DNA from: JBCBXA01 sp039816825
GTDB lineage: Bacteria > Pseudomonadota > Alphaproteobacteria > Rhizobiales > Rhizobiaceae
Length of the DNA stretch: 64,000 nucleotides
Assembly: GCA_039816825.1 (NCBI GenBank)
Contig: JBCBXA010000003.1
Location: 24,746 to 88,745, forward strand
Direction: 5' to 3'
The position numbers were made by a program, and so were the translations under genes. The notes below the pieces were generated by a model that worked only from the letters and a program-made list of their open reading frames with translations, had not been told where the DNA came from and made no database searches. Shown here piece by piece: positions 27,484 to 35,477 of the stretch (its first letter is position 1; each line of letters begins with the position of its first letter).

Positions 27484-27990
27484 TTAGGCAGACTGCTCAA
27501 GCAGGTTCTCTTCGTCCACCAGTGCCCAGATCTCTTCGAACACTTTGGCCGTGCGACCGCGATGCTTGACTGCGCGGGCAGCCTCAACATTGTCCATCAT
27601 GCCTTCACCGCGCACGATCACGAGACCGACCATGCCAAGCGAAGAGTGCGGCTGGCAGAGGTAGCCGTAAACGCCAGGCTGGGCGAAGGTGTACTCAAAC
27701 TCGTCGTTGAGCTTGCTCTTCCACTCTTCAGCACCCTCTGGGAGCATGCCTTCGATGCTGACAGTGTTGTGGCCGCGATCGGTTGGCATCCATTTCACGG
27801 TGTCACCGGCGTTCACGACGGTCACAAGCGGCTTGTAGACCATGCGGCGGCGCCGATTGTCCGGATCCTGATTGAGCATCTCAATCATGTTTGTTTCGGC
27901 AGCTTCCTGCGCAAAGGCGGCAGTTCCGCTTGCTGCAGCCAATGCAGCCACGGAAATCACGAAGGTTCTGCGGTCGATTTGGGTTGTCAT
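27484..27990 (-). CDS. Pseudoazurin (blue copper protein), Tat-exported
   Basis: Periplasmic type 1 copper electron carrier of 168 residues. The signal peptide carries a twin-arginine motif (DRRTFV, R7-R8) and cleaves near AFAQ. The copper ligands are all visible: H74 (DRGHNTV) and C112, H115, M120 (CQPHSSLGM). Pseudoazurins usually feed copper nitrite reductase or nitrous oxide reductase. Neither is in this window, and the assimilatory NirBD at the window start does not use it. A C-terminal extension (AARAVKHRGRTAKVFEEIWA) is typical of the family. An FNR-type box lies about 122 bp upstream, suggesting induction at low oxygen. Confidence 0.93.
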   Translation of the reverse strand: MTTQIDRRTFVISVAALAAASGTAAFAQEAAETNMIEMLNQDPDNRRRRMVYKPLVTVVNAGDTVKWMPTDRGHNTVSIEGMLPEGAEEWKSKLNDEFEYTFAQPGVYGYLCQPHSSLGMVGLVIVRGEGMMDNVEAARAVKHRGRTAKVFEEIWALVDEENLLEQSA

Positions 27991-28111
27991 TTTATAGTTG
28001 CTCCTCTGGATCCAAACAGCGCGTCAGGACATTCCCCCTTGAAATGGCATAAATCCACCAAATTACAACGTCCTACGTACAAATTAGCGCCCGCTAGAAC
28101 TTATGCTCGCT

Positions 28112-28125
28112 TGAGCAAAATCAAG
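28112..28125. promoter_or_regulatory. FNR/NnrR-type box upstream of pseudoazurin
   Basis: TTGAGCAAAATCAA matches the FNR-family consensus TTGAT-N4-ATCAA at 9 of 10 specified positions. It lies 122 bp upstream of the pseudoazurin start in the divergent spacer. FnrL, Dnr or NnrR regulators are the likely readers in an alphaproteobacterium. Confidence 0.6.
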
Positions 28126-28186
28126 GGTACAGGCGTTGCCGCCCCGGACTTTGCGATAACAAATCTGGCAATATCAGGGAGGCGCC

Positions 28187-28300
28187 GTGTTCTATTGCGC
28201 TGACGGCGGCGTTGAAACCCCGGTGAGCCTGATTGACCGGACGCATCATGTCGCACTTGGAGCGGAAACCAGCAGCAACGCCTTGGCCAAATGGTTGTGA
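28187..28300 (+). CDS. Possible small protein (37 aa)
   Basis: A GTG at 28187 preceded by AGGGAGG (28177-28182 region) opens a 37-codon frame ending TGA at 28300, beginning MFYCADGGVETPVSLIDR. It fills an otherwise empty spacer between the divergent pseudoazurin promoter and the convergent end of the carnitine dehydrogenase gene. The strong ribosome-binding site and nearby FNR box are the only support. I recognise no family. It could be a chance frame. Confidence 0.3.
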   Translation: MFYCADGGVETPVSLIDRTHHVALGAETSSNALAKWL

Positions 28301-28303
28301 GCG

Positions 28304-29257
28304 CTAGGAGTTCCGAGAAAGGTGTTTTTCGTGGGACTGAATCACTCCGCCTGCACCGCTGCCACTGTTCTTGAGCGCTCGGATGATGCCGACCAGATTG
28401 TCATCGCGCAGGCGCTCCAGCTCACGGATACTCCTGTGCCCAGATTGCGCATCCGACTGGCTGGCAATGGTATCGACCAGTGCATCGTCGAGCTCCGGGA
28501 CATCCATCAGCTTTGTCCACGGCCATTGAAGGGCAGGGCCAAACTGGGCGAGAAAATGCCTCATACCGGCCTCACCACCGGCAATACGATAGGTTTCAAA
28601 CAGGCCCATCTGCGCCCACCGCAGACCAAAGCCCATGCGGATCGCGTCATCGATCTCTTCTGTGGTGGCCACGCCGTCCTTCACCATCCAGAGACTCTCG
28701 CGCCACACCGCTTCCAAAAGCCGGTCCGCAATATGGGCGTCGATCTCCTTGCGAACCGTTAGCGGGAACATGCCAATACTGCTCAAAACAGATTGCGCTT
28801 TACGGCAGATCTCCACATCTCCGACAAGCTCCACGAGCGGCAGCAGATAGACGGGGTTGAATGGGTGGGCGACGATAGCCCGACCGCCCTGCGCATTCAG
28901 CTCTGACGGTTTGAAACCGGATGTCGAGGATCCAACGATGGCGTCTTCGGGAGCGCAATCCGCCAGCTGACCGTACACAGCGTGCTTCAACTCAAGGCGT
29001 TCGGGAACACTTTCCTGCACCCACTGGACCCCGGCAACCGCTTCCTGCAGATCGTCGTGGAAGGTAAGGCTTCCTTCCCTTGGCAAATCGCAATCGTAGA
29101 GCTCAGGCAGAGCGCGGCGCGCATTGGCCAGCACCTCACCGATTTTGCGCTCGGCCTCCGGATCGGGATCAAAAACGCCGACATCCCAACCGTTGAGAAG
29201 AAATCGGGCGGCCCAGCCGCCACCGATGACTCCGCCCCCAATGATGGCCGCCTTCAT
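28304..29257 (-). CDS. L-carnitine 3-dehydrogenase (3-hydroxyacyl-CoA dehydrogenase family)
   Basis: NAD-dependent oxidation of L-carnitine to 3-dehydrocarnitine. The 317-residue protein has an N-terminal Rossmann fold (IGGGVIGGGWAARFLLNGWDV) and the C-terminal helical 3HCDH domain. The catalytic His lies in VAHPFNPVYLLPLVELV, a stretch typical of carnitine dehydrogenases rather than fatty-acid enzymes. The start overlaps the stop of the BKACE gene by 4 bp; a BKACE neighbour is the established partner for dehydrocarnitine cleavage. Last gene of the catabolic operon. A general 3-hydroxyacyl-CoA dehydrogenase role is the alternative but less likely. Confidence 0.86.
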   Translation of the reverse strand: MKAAIIGGGVIGGGWAARFLLNGWDVGVFDPDPEAERKIGEVLANARRALPELYDCDLPREGSLTFHDDLQEAVAGVQWVQESVPERLELKHAVYGQLADCAPEDAIVGSSTSGFKPSELNAQGGRAIVAHPFNPVYLLPLVELVGDVEICRKAQSVLSSIGMFPLTVRKEIDAHIADRLLEAVWRESLWMVKDGVATTEEIDDAIRMGFGLRWAQMGLFETYRIAGGEAGMRHFLAQFGPALQWPWTKLMDVPELDDALVDTIASQSDAQSGHRSIRELERLRDDNLVGIIRALKNSGSGAGGVIQSHEKHLSRNS

Positions 29258-30165
29258 GCGGGAGTCCGCTTGGTGAGACCGAGCTTCTTGCGAACTTCCT
29301 CCGGACCTATTACCCGCGCGCCCAGTTTCTCGACAATTGTCGCTGCCCGTTCGACCAGTTGAGCATTGGTCGCCAGAACGCCCTTGTCGAGCATGAGATT
29401 GTCTTCCAGCCCGACGCGCACATTACCGCCAGCCAGCACGGCAGCCGCCACGTAAGCCATCTGATCGCGGCCCAGCGAGAAGGCGGACCAGGTCCAGTTG
29501 CTCGGGATATTGTTGACCATGGCCATGAACGTATTGAGATCGTTCGGCGCGCCCCACGGCACCCCCATACAAAGCTGCACCAAGGCGTCCTCGGCCAGGG
29601 TGCCTTCTCGCACCAGTTCCTTAGCGAACCAGAGGTGGCCGGTGTCGAAGGCCTCTATCTCCGGCTTGACGCCCAGTTCCGTCATTCTGGCGCCCATGGC
29701 GCGCAGCATGCCCGGTGTGTTGGTCATGACGTAGTCGGCTTCGGCAAAGTTCATGGTGCCACAGTCGAGGGTACAGATCTCCGGCAGACACTCGGCCACG
29801 TGGGCAACCCGCGCCTCAGCACCGATCATATCCGTCGATTGTTCATTGAGCGGAAGCGGCGCCTCGGCTGAACCAAACACCATGTCACCGCCCATGCCCG
29901 CCGTGAGGTTCAGCACAACATCAATCTGGGCATCACGAATGCGCTCGGTGACTTCGCGATAAAGCGCCAGATCGCGGGACGGCACGCCGGTCTGCGGATC
30001 GCGGACATGACAGTGGACGATGGCGGCACCCGCTTTGGCGGCATCAATCGCACTGTCTGCGATCTGCTGGGGCGAGCGGGGCACATGCCGACTGCGATCC
30101 TGCGTGCTGCCGGAACCGGTGACAGCGCAGGTGATGAAGACGTCGCGGTTCATTGCCAGGGGCAT
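29254..30165 (-). CDS. BKACE-family enzyme, probable dehydrocarnitine cleavage
   Basis: Member of the beta-keto acid cleavage enzyme family (DUF849, Kce-like), 303 residues. These zinc enzymes condense a beta-keto acid with acetyl-CoA to give acetoacetate and a new acyl-CoA. The zinc site HCHVRDP and the CGTMNF stretch are present, as is the N-terminal FITCAVTGSG. With 3-dehydrocarnitine the products would be betainyl-CoA and acetoacetate. ATG at 30165 follows GGAAGGGAAA; the longer frame from 30183 lies inside the caiD end. Two bases separate it from the caiD stop. Confidence 0.88.
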   Translation of the reverse strand: MPLAMNRDVFITCAVTGSGSTQDRSRHVPRSPQQIADSAIDAAKAGAAIVHCHVRDPQTGVPSRDLALYREVTERIRDAQIDVVLNLTAGMGGDMVFGSAEAPLPLNEQSTDMIGAEARVAHVAECLPEICTLDCGTMNFAEADYVMTNTPGMLRAMGARMTELGVKPEIEAFDTGHLWFAKELVREGTLAEDALVQLCMGVPWGAPNDLNTFMAMVNNIPSNWTWSAFSLGRDQMAYVAAAVLAGGNVRVGLEDNLMLDKGVLATNAQLVERAATIVEKLGARVIGPEEVRKKLGLTKRTPA

Positions 30166-30167
30166 TT

Positions 30168-30953
30168 CTATTTTCCCTTCCAAACAGGATCACGCTTCTC
30201 GGCGAAAGCACGCGCCCCCTCCAACTGGTCTTCGGAGTTATAGAGGCGCTCAACGGTCTCGAACTGGCTTCTTGTAATGCGGTTCATCGCGTCCTGAAAT
30301 TTCATGTCTTCCGCTTCGCGTACAATCTCTTTGATGGCCGCATTCACCAGGGGTGGGCCGGAGGCTATGAGGGCTGCCATCTCGCGGGCTTTGACCATCA
30401 GGTCCTCTGCCGGATGGACCTGATTGATCAGCCCCCACCGCGCCGCCTCTTCCGCATCAAGCCAGCGGCCGGTCAGCAGCATCTCCATGGCGATGTGATA
30501 GGGAATGCGCTTGGGCAGTTTGATCGACGCCGCGTCCGCCACGGTTCCGGAGCGGATCTCGGGCAAAGCAAAGGTTGCATGGTCAGCGGCTAATATAATG
30601 TCTGCCGAAAGCGCCAGCTCCAGCCCACCACCGCAGCAAATGCCATTGACGGCAGCGATCACGGGTTTGTTCAGGCCGCGCAATTCTTGAAGACCGCCGA
30701 AACCGCCAACGCCATAGTCGCCATCGACAGCATCCCCATCGGCGGCGGCCTTGAGATCCCATCCCGGGCAGAAAAACCTGTCGCCCGCGCCGGTGATGAG
30801 CGCAACGCGCAGCTCTGGATCGTCTCTGAATGCTTGGAACGCTTCACCCATCAATCGGCTGGTGGCCAGATCAATGGCATTGGCCTTGGGTCGGTCCAAG
30901 ACAAGCTCAAAGACGCCACGATCGGAGTGGGTGCGGATTAAACTATCACTCAT
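30168..30953 (-). CDS. caiD: Carnitinyl-CoA dehydratase / crotonobetainyl-CoA hydratase
   Basis: Crotonase-fold hydratase of 261 residues, the same length as E. coli CaiD from the start chosen. It shares long recognisable stretches with CaiD: LDRPKANAID, FRDDPELRVALITGAG, GWDLKAAA, KPVIAAVNG and the C-terminal FAEKRDPVWKG. It would interconvert crotonobetainyl-CoA and L-carnitinyl-CoA. The oxyanion-hole regions (GWDLKA and GICCGGGLELAL) are intact. It overlaps the ligase gene by 8 bp. Confidence 0.88.
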   Translation of the reverse strand: MSDSLIRTHSDRGVFELVLDRPKANAIDLATSRLMGEAFQAFRDDPELRVALITGAGDRFFCPGWDLKAAADGDAVDGDYGVGGFGGLQELRGLNKPVIAAVNGICCGGGLELALSADIILAADHATFALPEIRSGTVADAASIKLPKRIPYHIAMEMLLTGRWLDAEEAARWGLINQVHPAEDLMVKAREMAALIASGPPLVNAAIKEIVREAEDMKFQDAMNRITRSQFETVERLYNSEDQLEGARAFAEKRDPVWKGK

Positions 30954-33021
30954 CCGTCTCATCCTCATTGTCGGCTTCGTTCTTCGATGTGTTCATCGAT
31001 ACCAGGGCGTCGGCTGCCACCGCGCCATTGGGCGTGCAGATGATTGGATTGATCTCAACTTCAGAAACGCAACCAGCAGTGTGCACCACAAAACTCTGCA
31101 GTGAGCTGATAGCAGCAATGACGGCGTTCATATCAACCTGCTCGGCACCCCGGAAACCGTTGAGCAACGTTCCGACACGCAGGCTGGTCAGCGCCTCAAG
31201 GACCGTCGTTTCAGATGCCGGTATCAGAAGGCTCGCGCGATCTCCGAGCAGTTCGGTGAGCGTGCCGCCGGCCGCAAGGGTCAACACATATCCGTGGGCA
31301 GGATCGAGCGTGACACCCACCAACAGCTCGGCGGTGGCCTTGGGGATCATCTCTTCCACCAGGAAGCTCTCGGCGGGCATGGTTTCAGCGGCAGCAAAGA
31401 CTTCTTCAGGTTCCATAAGGTTCAGGATAACCGCCCCGGCTTCGGATTTGTGGGCGATACCCTCGCCCTTCAGCACGACCGGAAAACCGATCTCCATCGC
31501 GGCATCCATGGCTTCTTCCGGCGTCTCAGCCCGCTGGCGACGGGGCACCGGCACACCATATGCGGCCAACCGGGCCTTGGCCTCGTTCTCAGTCAGGGTG
31601 ACGGTCTCGCCCGGCTCTTCCGGTAACAACAATGGAGGCGCAATGCCTCGCAAGCGACCCAAATTGGAAGCGTGCTCAATGGCGGAGAGCGCGTCTGTCA
31701 GTCCAGCGAGCGGGGCGATGCCCTTCTTGATCAGTTCCTTGGACACAGCCTCCGGCTGACATTCCGGCATGGTGGCGATAGCGGCCATGGGAATGTCCGA
31801 ATTGGCAGCGGCATCTTCCAGCGCAGCCGCCGCGATGTTCCACTCCTGGGCAGAGCAGCGGTCTTCGCGCGGATAGTCGATCACAACGCAGGCCAGGCCG
31901 AGGGAAGGCTCGAGCATGGCCGAGAAGGCATTGCTCATCTTGGCTTCGTCGCCCCAGATATAGGTGTGGTAGTCGAGCGGATTGGACAGCGCGACCATGG
32001 GGCCGAGCGCGTCGCGCAGGCGTTCGCGCTGGGCGTCCGTGAGGGCGGGCAGAGTGACGTTGCGACCCTCGCACGCGTCCGCCACCAGGCTGGCCTCGCC
32101 GCCAGAACAGCTCATGGAGGCGATGCGGTTGGACGTCAGCGGGCCCGCCACGTGCAACAGCTTCAAGGTCTCCATCATCTCGGGCAATGTTGTGACCTGC
32201 GCCATACCAAGGCGCGCGAGCAGTGCCTTGGCCCCCGCCCCGGACCCCGCCAGAGAAGCCGTGTGAGAAACGGTTGCAGCCTGCGCCGCCTCGGACAGGC
32301 CGGACTTGAGAACGACAATGGGCTTGCCGGTGGTGACCGAGGCATGGGCAAGAGCTTCGAACGCCCGCAGATCGCCAAAGCCCTCAATGTGGAGGCCCAA
32401 TGCGGTCACGCGTTTGTCGCGGAGCATGGCTGCACCCACCTGCGCCAGATTGGTCTGCGCCTGATTGCCCAGCGTCCCCATGTAAGCAATGGGAAGACCC
32501 CGCGTCTGCATGGTCATATTCAACGCCACGTTGGACGATTGGGTAAGCACCGCCACGCCACTGTCAACGCGCTCACCACCATGCTGGTCAGGCCAGAGCA
32601 TGGCTCCATCAAGATAGTTGATGAGCCCGTAGCAATTGGGACCGATGAGAACCATTTCGCCAGCCGCTTCAACAAGCTTGCGCTGAAGCACAGGCCCCTG
32701 GGGATCCTCCGCTTCTACCTCGGCAAAGCCGGACGCAAGGCAGACGGCAGCCCCTGCCCCCAGCTGGGACAGTTCCGCAACCAGCTCAATCGAAGCGGTC
32801 CGGTTCACGGCAATGAAGACCGCATCAGGCACGCCCGGCAGATCCGCCACTGAGGCAAAAGCCTTCTCGCCAGCGACGTGATCGCGCGTGGGGTGCACGG
32901 GCCATATGGGACCGGCAAAGCCGATGGAACGGCTGCCAGCAATGGCCCTTTCGCACCACACACCGCCACCAATCACGGCGATGCTCTTCGGGTGCAACAA
33001 TCGCTTCAGGGAACGGGTCAT
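30946..33021 (-). CDS. Acyl-CoA ligase, NDP-forming (CoA-binding + ATP-grasp)
   Basis: Fused acetate-CoA ligase type (ADP-forming) protein of 691 residues. Order: CoA-binding Rossmann domain (PKSIAVIGGG at 11-20), succinyl-CoA-ligase-like flavodoxin domains with the phosphohistidine loop VSHTASLAG (H253), then an ATP-grasp domain (about 470-690, GFPVVLKGEGIAHKSEAGAV). The reaction is carboxylate + CoA + ATP to acyl-CoA + ADP + Pi, and is reversible. In this operon the substrate is probably a trimethylammonium butyrate (gamma-butyrobetaine, crotonobetaine or carnitine). ATG at 33021 is preceded by GGGAGGTGTAGTG. No CaiC-type AMP ligase or CaiB CoA-transferase is present. Confidence 0.82.
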   Translation of the reverse strand: MTRSLKRLLHPKSIAVIGGGVWCERAIAGSRSIGFAGPIWPVHPTRDHVAGEKAFASVADLPGVPDAVFIAVNRTASIELVAELSQLGAGAAVCLASGFAEVEAEDPQGPVLQRKLVEAAGEMVLIGPNCYGLINYLDGAMLWPDQHGGERVDSGVAVLTQSSNVALNMTMQTRGLPIAYMGTLGNQAQTNLAQVGAAMLRDKRVTALGLHIEGFGDLRAFEALAHASVTTGKPIVVLKSGLSEAAQAATVSHTASLAGSGAGAKALLARLGMAQVTTLPEMMETLKLLHVAGPLTSNRIASMSCSGGEASLVADACEGRNVTLPALTDAQRERLRDALGPMVALSNPLDYHTYIWGDEAKMSNAFSAMLEPSLGLACVVIDYPREDRCSAQEWNIAAAALEDAAANSDIPMAAIATMPECQPEAVSKELIKKGIAPLAGLTDALSAIEHASNLGRLRGIAPPLLLPEEPGETVTLTENEAKARLAAYGVPVPRRQRAETPEEAMDAAMEIGFPVVLKGEGIAHKSEAGAVILNLMEPEEVFAAAETMPAESFLVEEMIPKATAELLVGVTLDPAHGYVLTLAAGGTLTELLGDRASLLIPASETTVLEALTSLRVGTLLNGFRGAEQVDMNAVIAAISSLQSFVVHTAGCVSEVEINPIICTPNGAVAADALVSMNTSKNEADNEDETDE

Positions 33022-33053
33022 CACTACACCTCCCATGAACGCCCGCTTGGCGC

Positions 33054-34168
33054 TCAGGCCCCCAGGGGGCGGAACAGGTCTCGGCTGATAATGTGACGCT
33101 GGATCTCAGAGGTTCCATCCCAGATGCGCTCCACTCGAGCGTCACGCCAAAAACGCTCAATCGGGAAATCGTCCATCAGGCCCATCCCGCCAAAAATCTG
33201 CAGAGTGGTGTCGGTGACGCGAGCCAGCATCTCAGAGGCGTAAAGCTTGGCGCTGGCGATCTCGCGATTGGCCGGCAGGCCCTGATCGAGCCGCCATGCC
33301 GCAGCCAGTGTCAGCCAATCTGCAGCATCGATCTCGGTGATCATGTCAGCCACCTGAAAACTGACGCCCTGGAACTTGGCGATCTGCTGGCCGAACTGTT
33401 TTCGTTGCGCCGCATAGTCGACGGCATAGTCAAAACAGCGCCGTGCCCGGCCGACGCTGAAGGCCGCCACGGTGAGGCGTGTGGCGTAAAGCCAGTCATT
33501 CATCACGGCGAAGCCGCCATCGACCTCCCCCAAGACCTGGGCATCGGGCAGGCGGCAATTGTCGAAGTAGAGAACGCAGTTCTTGTAGCCACGATGACTG
33601 ACCGAGTTGTAACCGTCGCGAACTTCAAAGCCCGGATGACCACGATCCACCAGAAAGCAGGTGATACGCTTCTTGGGACCTTTGGGTGTGTCATCAACGC
33701 CGGTGGCGACGAAGACGATGAAAAAGTCGGCATGCTCGGCTCCAGAGATGAAATGCTTGGTACCGTTCACAACCCAGTCGCCACCGTCGCGGACCGCCTG
33801 ACACTTCATGCCCCGCACATCTGAGCCCGCATCAGGCTCGGTCATGGCCAATGCGTCCATCCGTTCGCCACGGACAGCGGGTAGAAGATAGCGCTCCCGC
33901 TGATCGCCCTCGCACGCCATGAGAATGTTCTGTGGTCGTCCGAAAAAGTGTGTCAAAGCCATGGAGCCACGGCCNNNNNNNNNNCTTCTGGGAAGTTGCA
34001 CGCGTAGAATCCAAGATCGATGACCTTGCGCTTGAGCGCTTCGGCGAGTTCCTCCGGCACCTGGCCCGTCCGCTCGACTTCCGCCTCATGAGGATAGATT
34101 TCACGCTCGACGAAATCACGGACCGTCGAGACAATCATCTCCTGCTCGCTACTCAAACCAAACTGCAT
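33054..34168 (-). CDS. Acyl-CoA dehydrogenase (CaiA-like), interrupted by assembly gap
   Basis: FAD acyl-CoA dehydrogenase, likely gamma-butyrobetainyl-CoA or crotonobetainyl-CoA dehydrogenase. The N-terminal 61 codons (MQFGLSSEQEMIVSTVRDF to CNFPE) and the last 306 (GRGSMALTHFFGRPQN onward) lie in different frames on either side of ten Ns. The C-terminal part has the FAD/substrate stretches TEPDAGSDVRG and VNGTKHFISG and the terminal LQIFGGMGL and WRDARVERIWDGTSEIQ. About 18-24 residues of the helical domain are missing, so the true gap is larger than ten bases. The gene is not truly broken. It is first in the carnitine-type operon, starting at 34168. Confidence 0.85.
33975..33984. other. 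Run of 10 Ns (assembly gap)
   Basis: Placeholder gap inside the acyl-CoA dehydrogenase gene. Reading frames on both sides require the true length to be 2 modulo 3, and family alignment suggests roughly 55-72 bases. Confidence 0.95.
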
Positions 34169-34229
34169 GGCAGGCTCCTCCACAGCCTCGTCTTCTGCCA
34201 TCTGAGAGCGGCATTCGCTATTCTCAAAA

Positions 34230-34243
34230 CGACCCATGGGTCG
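34230..34243. promoter_or_regulatory. Perfect 14-bp palindrome in divergent promoter
   Basis: CGACCCATGGGTCG is fully self-complementary and lies in the 241-bp spacer between the divergent acyl-CoA dehydrogenase operon and the tctC gene, 62 bp upstream of the former. It suits a dimeric regulator (TetR- or MarR-type). No matching regulator gene adjoins it. Confidence 0.4.
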
Positions 34244-34353
34244 CAAAGAACCGGCGGGTTTTATGTCTCATGGAGCCCGCGTTTCTGGGCCTGCTTCATA
34301 TCGAAGGCTCATCAGAACCAGCTCTTGATGGGACCAATTTGCACTGAACGATT

Positions 34354-34382
34354 TGACATGACCTAAGAGTGCCCCTCCAATT
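34354..34382 (+). promoter_or_regulatory. Candidate sigma-70 promoter for tctC
   Basis: TTGACA (34354-34359) with a 17-bp spacer to TCCAAT (34377-34382), 28 bp before the tctC start. The -35 hexamer is perfect and the -10 matches at 4 of 6. Confidence 0.4.
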
Positions 34383-34409
34383 GCGGCTCATGATCTGGGA
34401 GGACATGCT

Positions 34410-35378
34410 ATGAAAAAGACACTTCGTATCTTTGGTGCCGCCGCTGCGGCGCTTGCTACCGTTTCGTTCGGCGCCATGCACGCCAACGCTGCTGACTTTC
34501 CATCTGGCTCCGTCGACTATGTGATCCCATTCGGTCCGGGCGGGGAATCCGACGTGACCGCACGGTTCCAACAACCCTTTTTCAAAAAGCTCTTCGGCGA
34601 AGATCTGGTGGTTTCCTACAAGCCTGGCGGTGGTGGTGCAGTAGGCTGGTCGCAGCTGAACAGCATGACTGGCGATGGTTCGACCATCATGGGCATCAAC
34701 CTGCCACATATCGTCATCAAGCCCGAGCAGGGCGATGTCGGCTTCAAGACCGACGACATCACGGCCGTCTACATGTTCCACTACACGCCTGACGCCATCG
34801 TGGTGAACGCGGACAGCGAGTTCCAAACTCTCGAGGATCTGGTGGCTTTTGCAAAGGATAATCCGCGTCAGGTGACCTTCTCGGGCTCTGGCAAAGGCAC
34901 CGCAAACCATCTGGCGCAGGTCAAGTTCGACAAGATGGCAGGGATCGAGACGACCTATGTGTCCTTCAAAGGTACCGGCGCTGCGGTGACCGCGCTCTTG
35001 GGCAACCAAGTGAAGGCGGAGTGGGGCTACACCACCGTGGGCGCAAAGCAGGGCGAAAAGGTGCGCATGCTGGCCGTCGCCATGGAGAAGCGCCATCCTG
35101 CGTTCCCCGACGTGCCAACGTTCACCGAACTGGGCTATGACATTGTTTCCGGTGCATATCGCGGCATTGCCGTGCCGTCGTCCGCTTCCGAAGAGACCCG
35201 GCAAGCAGTCTCGGATGCCATTGCCTCCATCAACCAAGACCCTGACTTCCAGAAGCAGATGCTGGATGGCGGCTTTGCGCTGGTGGATGTAGCCTATGGC
35301 GAAGAGATGGACGCTTTCATTTCAGAGCTCGGTGAAGGCTACATTGAAGCCGCCAAGTCAGCCGGCGTGATCGAGTAA
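34410..35378 (+). CDS. TTT-family (TctC-like) solute receptor
   Basis: Periplasmic binding protein of the tripartite tricarboxylate transporter family, 322 residues. Signal peptide 1-27 (cleavage near ANA-ADFP). The family hallmarks are the first loop YVIPFGPGGESDVTAR and the KPGGGGAVGW stretch that bind a carboxylate and water network, then FKGTGAAVTALLGNQVKA. The start follows GGGAGG. It is divergent from the carnitine-type operon and followed by a hairpin and a fused TctA-TctB permease. The ligand is unknown; its position suggests an acid handled by the divergent operon, but that is inference. Confidence 0.92.
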   Translation: MKKTLRIFGAAAAALATVSFGAMHANAADFPSGSVDYVIPFGPGGESDVTARFQQPFFKKLFGEDLVVSYKPGGGGAVGWSQLNSMTGDGSTIMGINLPHIVIKPEQGDVGFKTDDITAVYMFHYTPDAIVVNADSEFQTLEDLVAFAKDNPRQVTFSGSGKGTANHLAQVKFDKMAGIETTYVSFKGTGAAVTALLGNQVKAEWGYTTVGAKQGEKVRMLAVAMEKRHPAFPDVPTFTELGYDIVSGAYRGIAVPSSASEETRQAVSDAIASINQDPDFQKQMLDGGFALVDVAYGEEMDAFISELGEGYIEAAKSAGVIE

Positions 35379-35400
35379 GCGTCGGAAACCTCAAGAACGC

Positions 35401-35435
35401 AGCGCGCGCCGCACCATCGGCGCGCGCTCTTTTTT
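35401..35435 (+). terminator. Strong hairpin between tctC and tctAB
   Basis: Perfect 11-bp stem AGCGCGCGCCG (35401-35411) / CGGCGCGCGCT (35418-35428), 6-nt loop, then CTTTTTT. This is a textbook rho-independent terminator, yet the permease gene 43 bp later has no obvious own promoter, so it probably attenuates. Confidence 0.8.
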
Positions 35436-35477
35436 CGGCGTCATGGACTTGGCGCCACCGCTTTGGGGAGAGTTGTC

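Noticed and set aside
34296..35237. 313-codon antisense frame over tctC
   Set aside because: tctC has signal peptide, ribosome-binding site and family motifs; the antisense frame has none.
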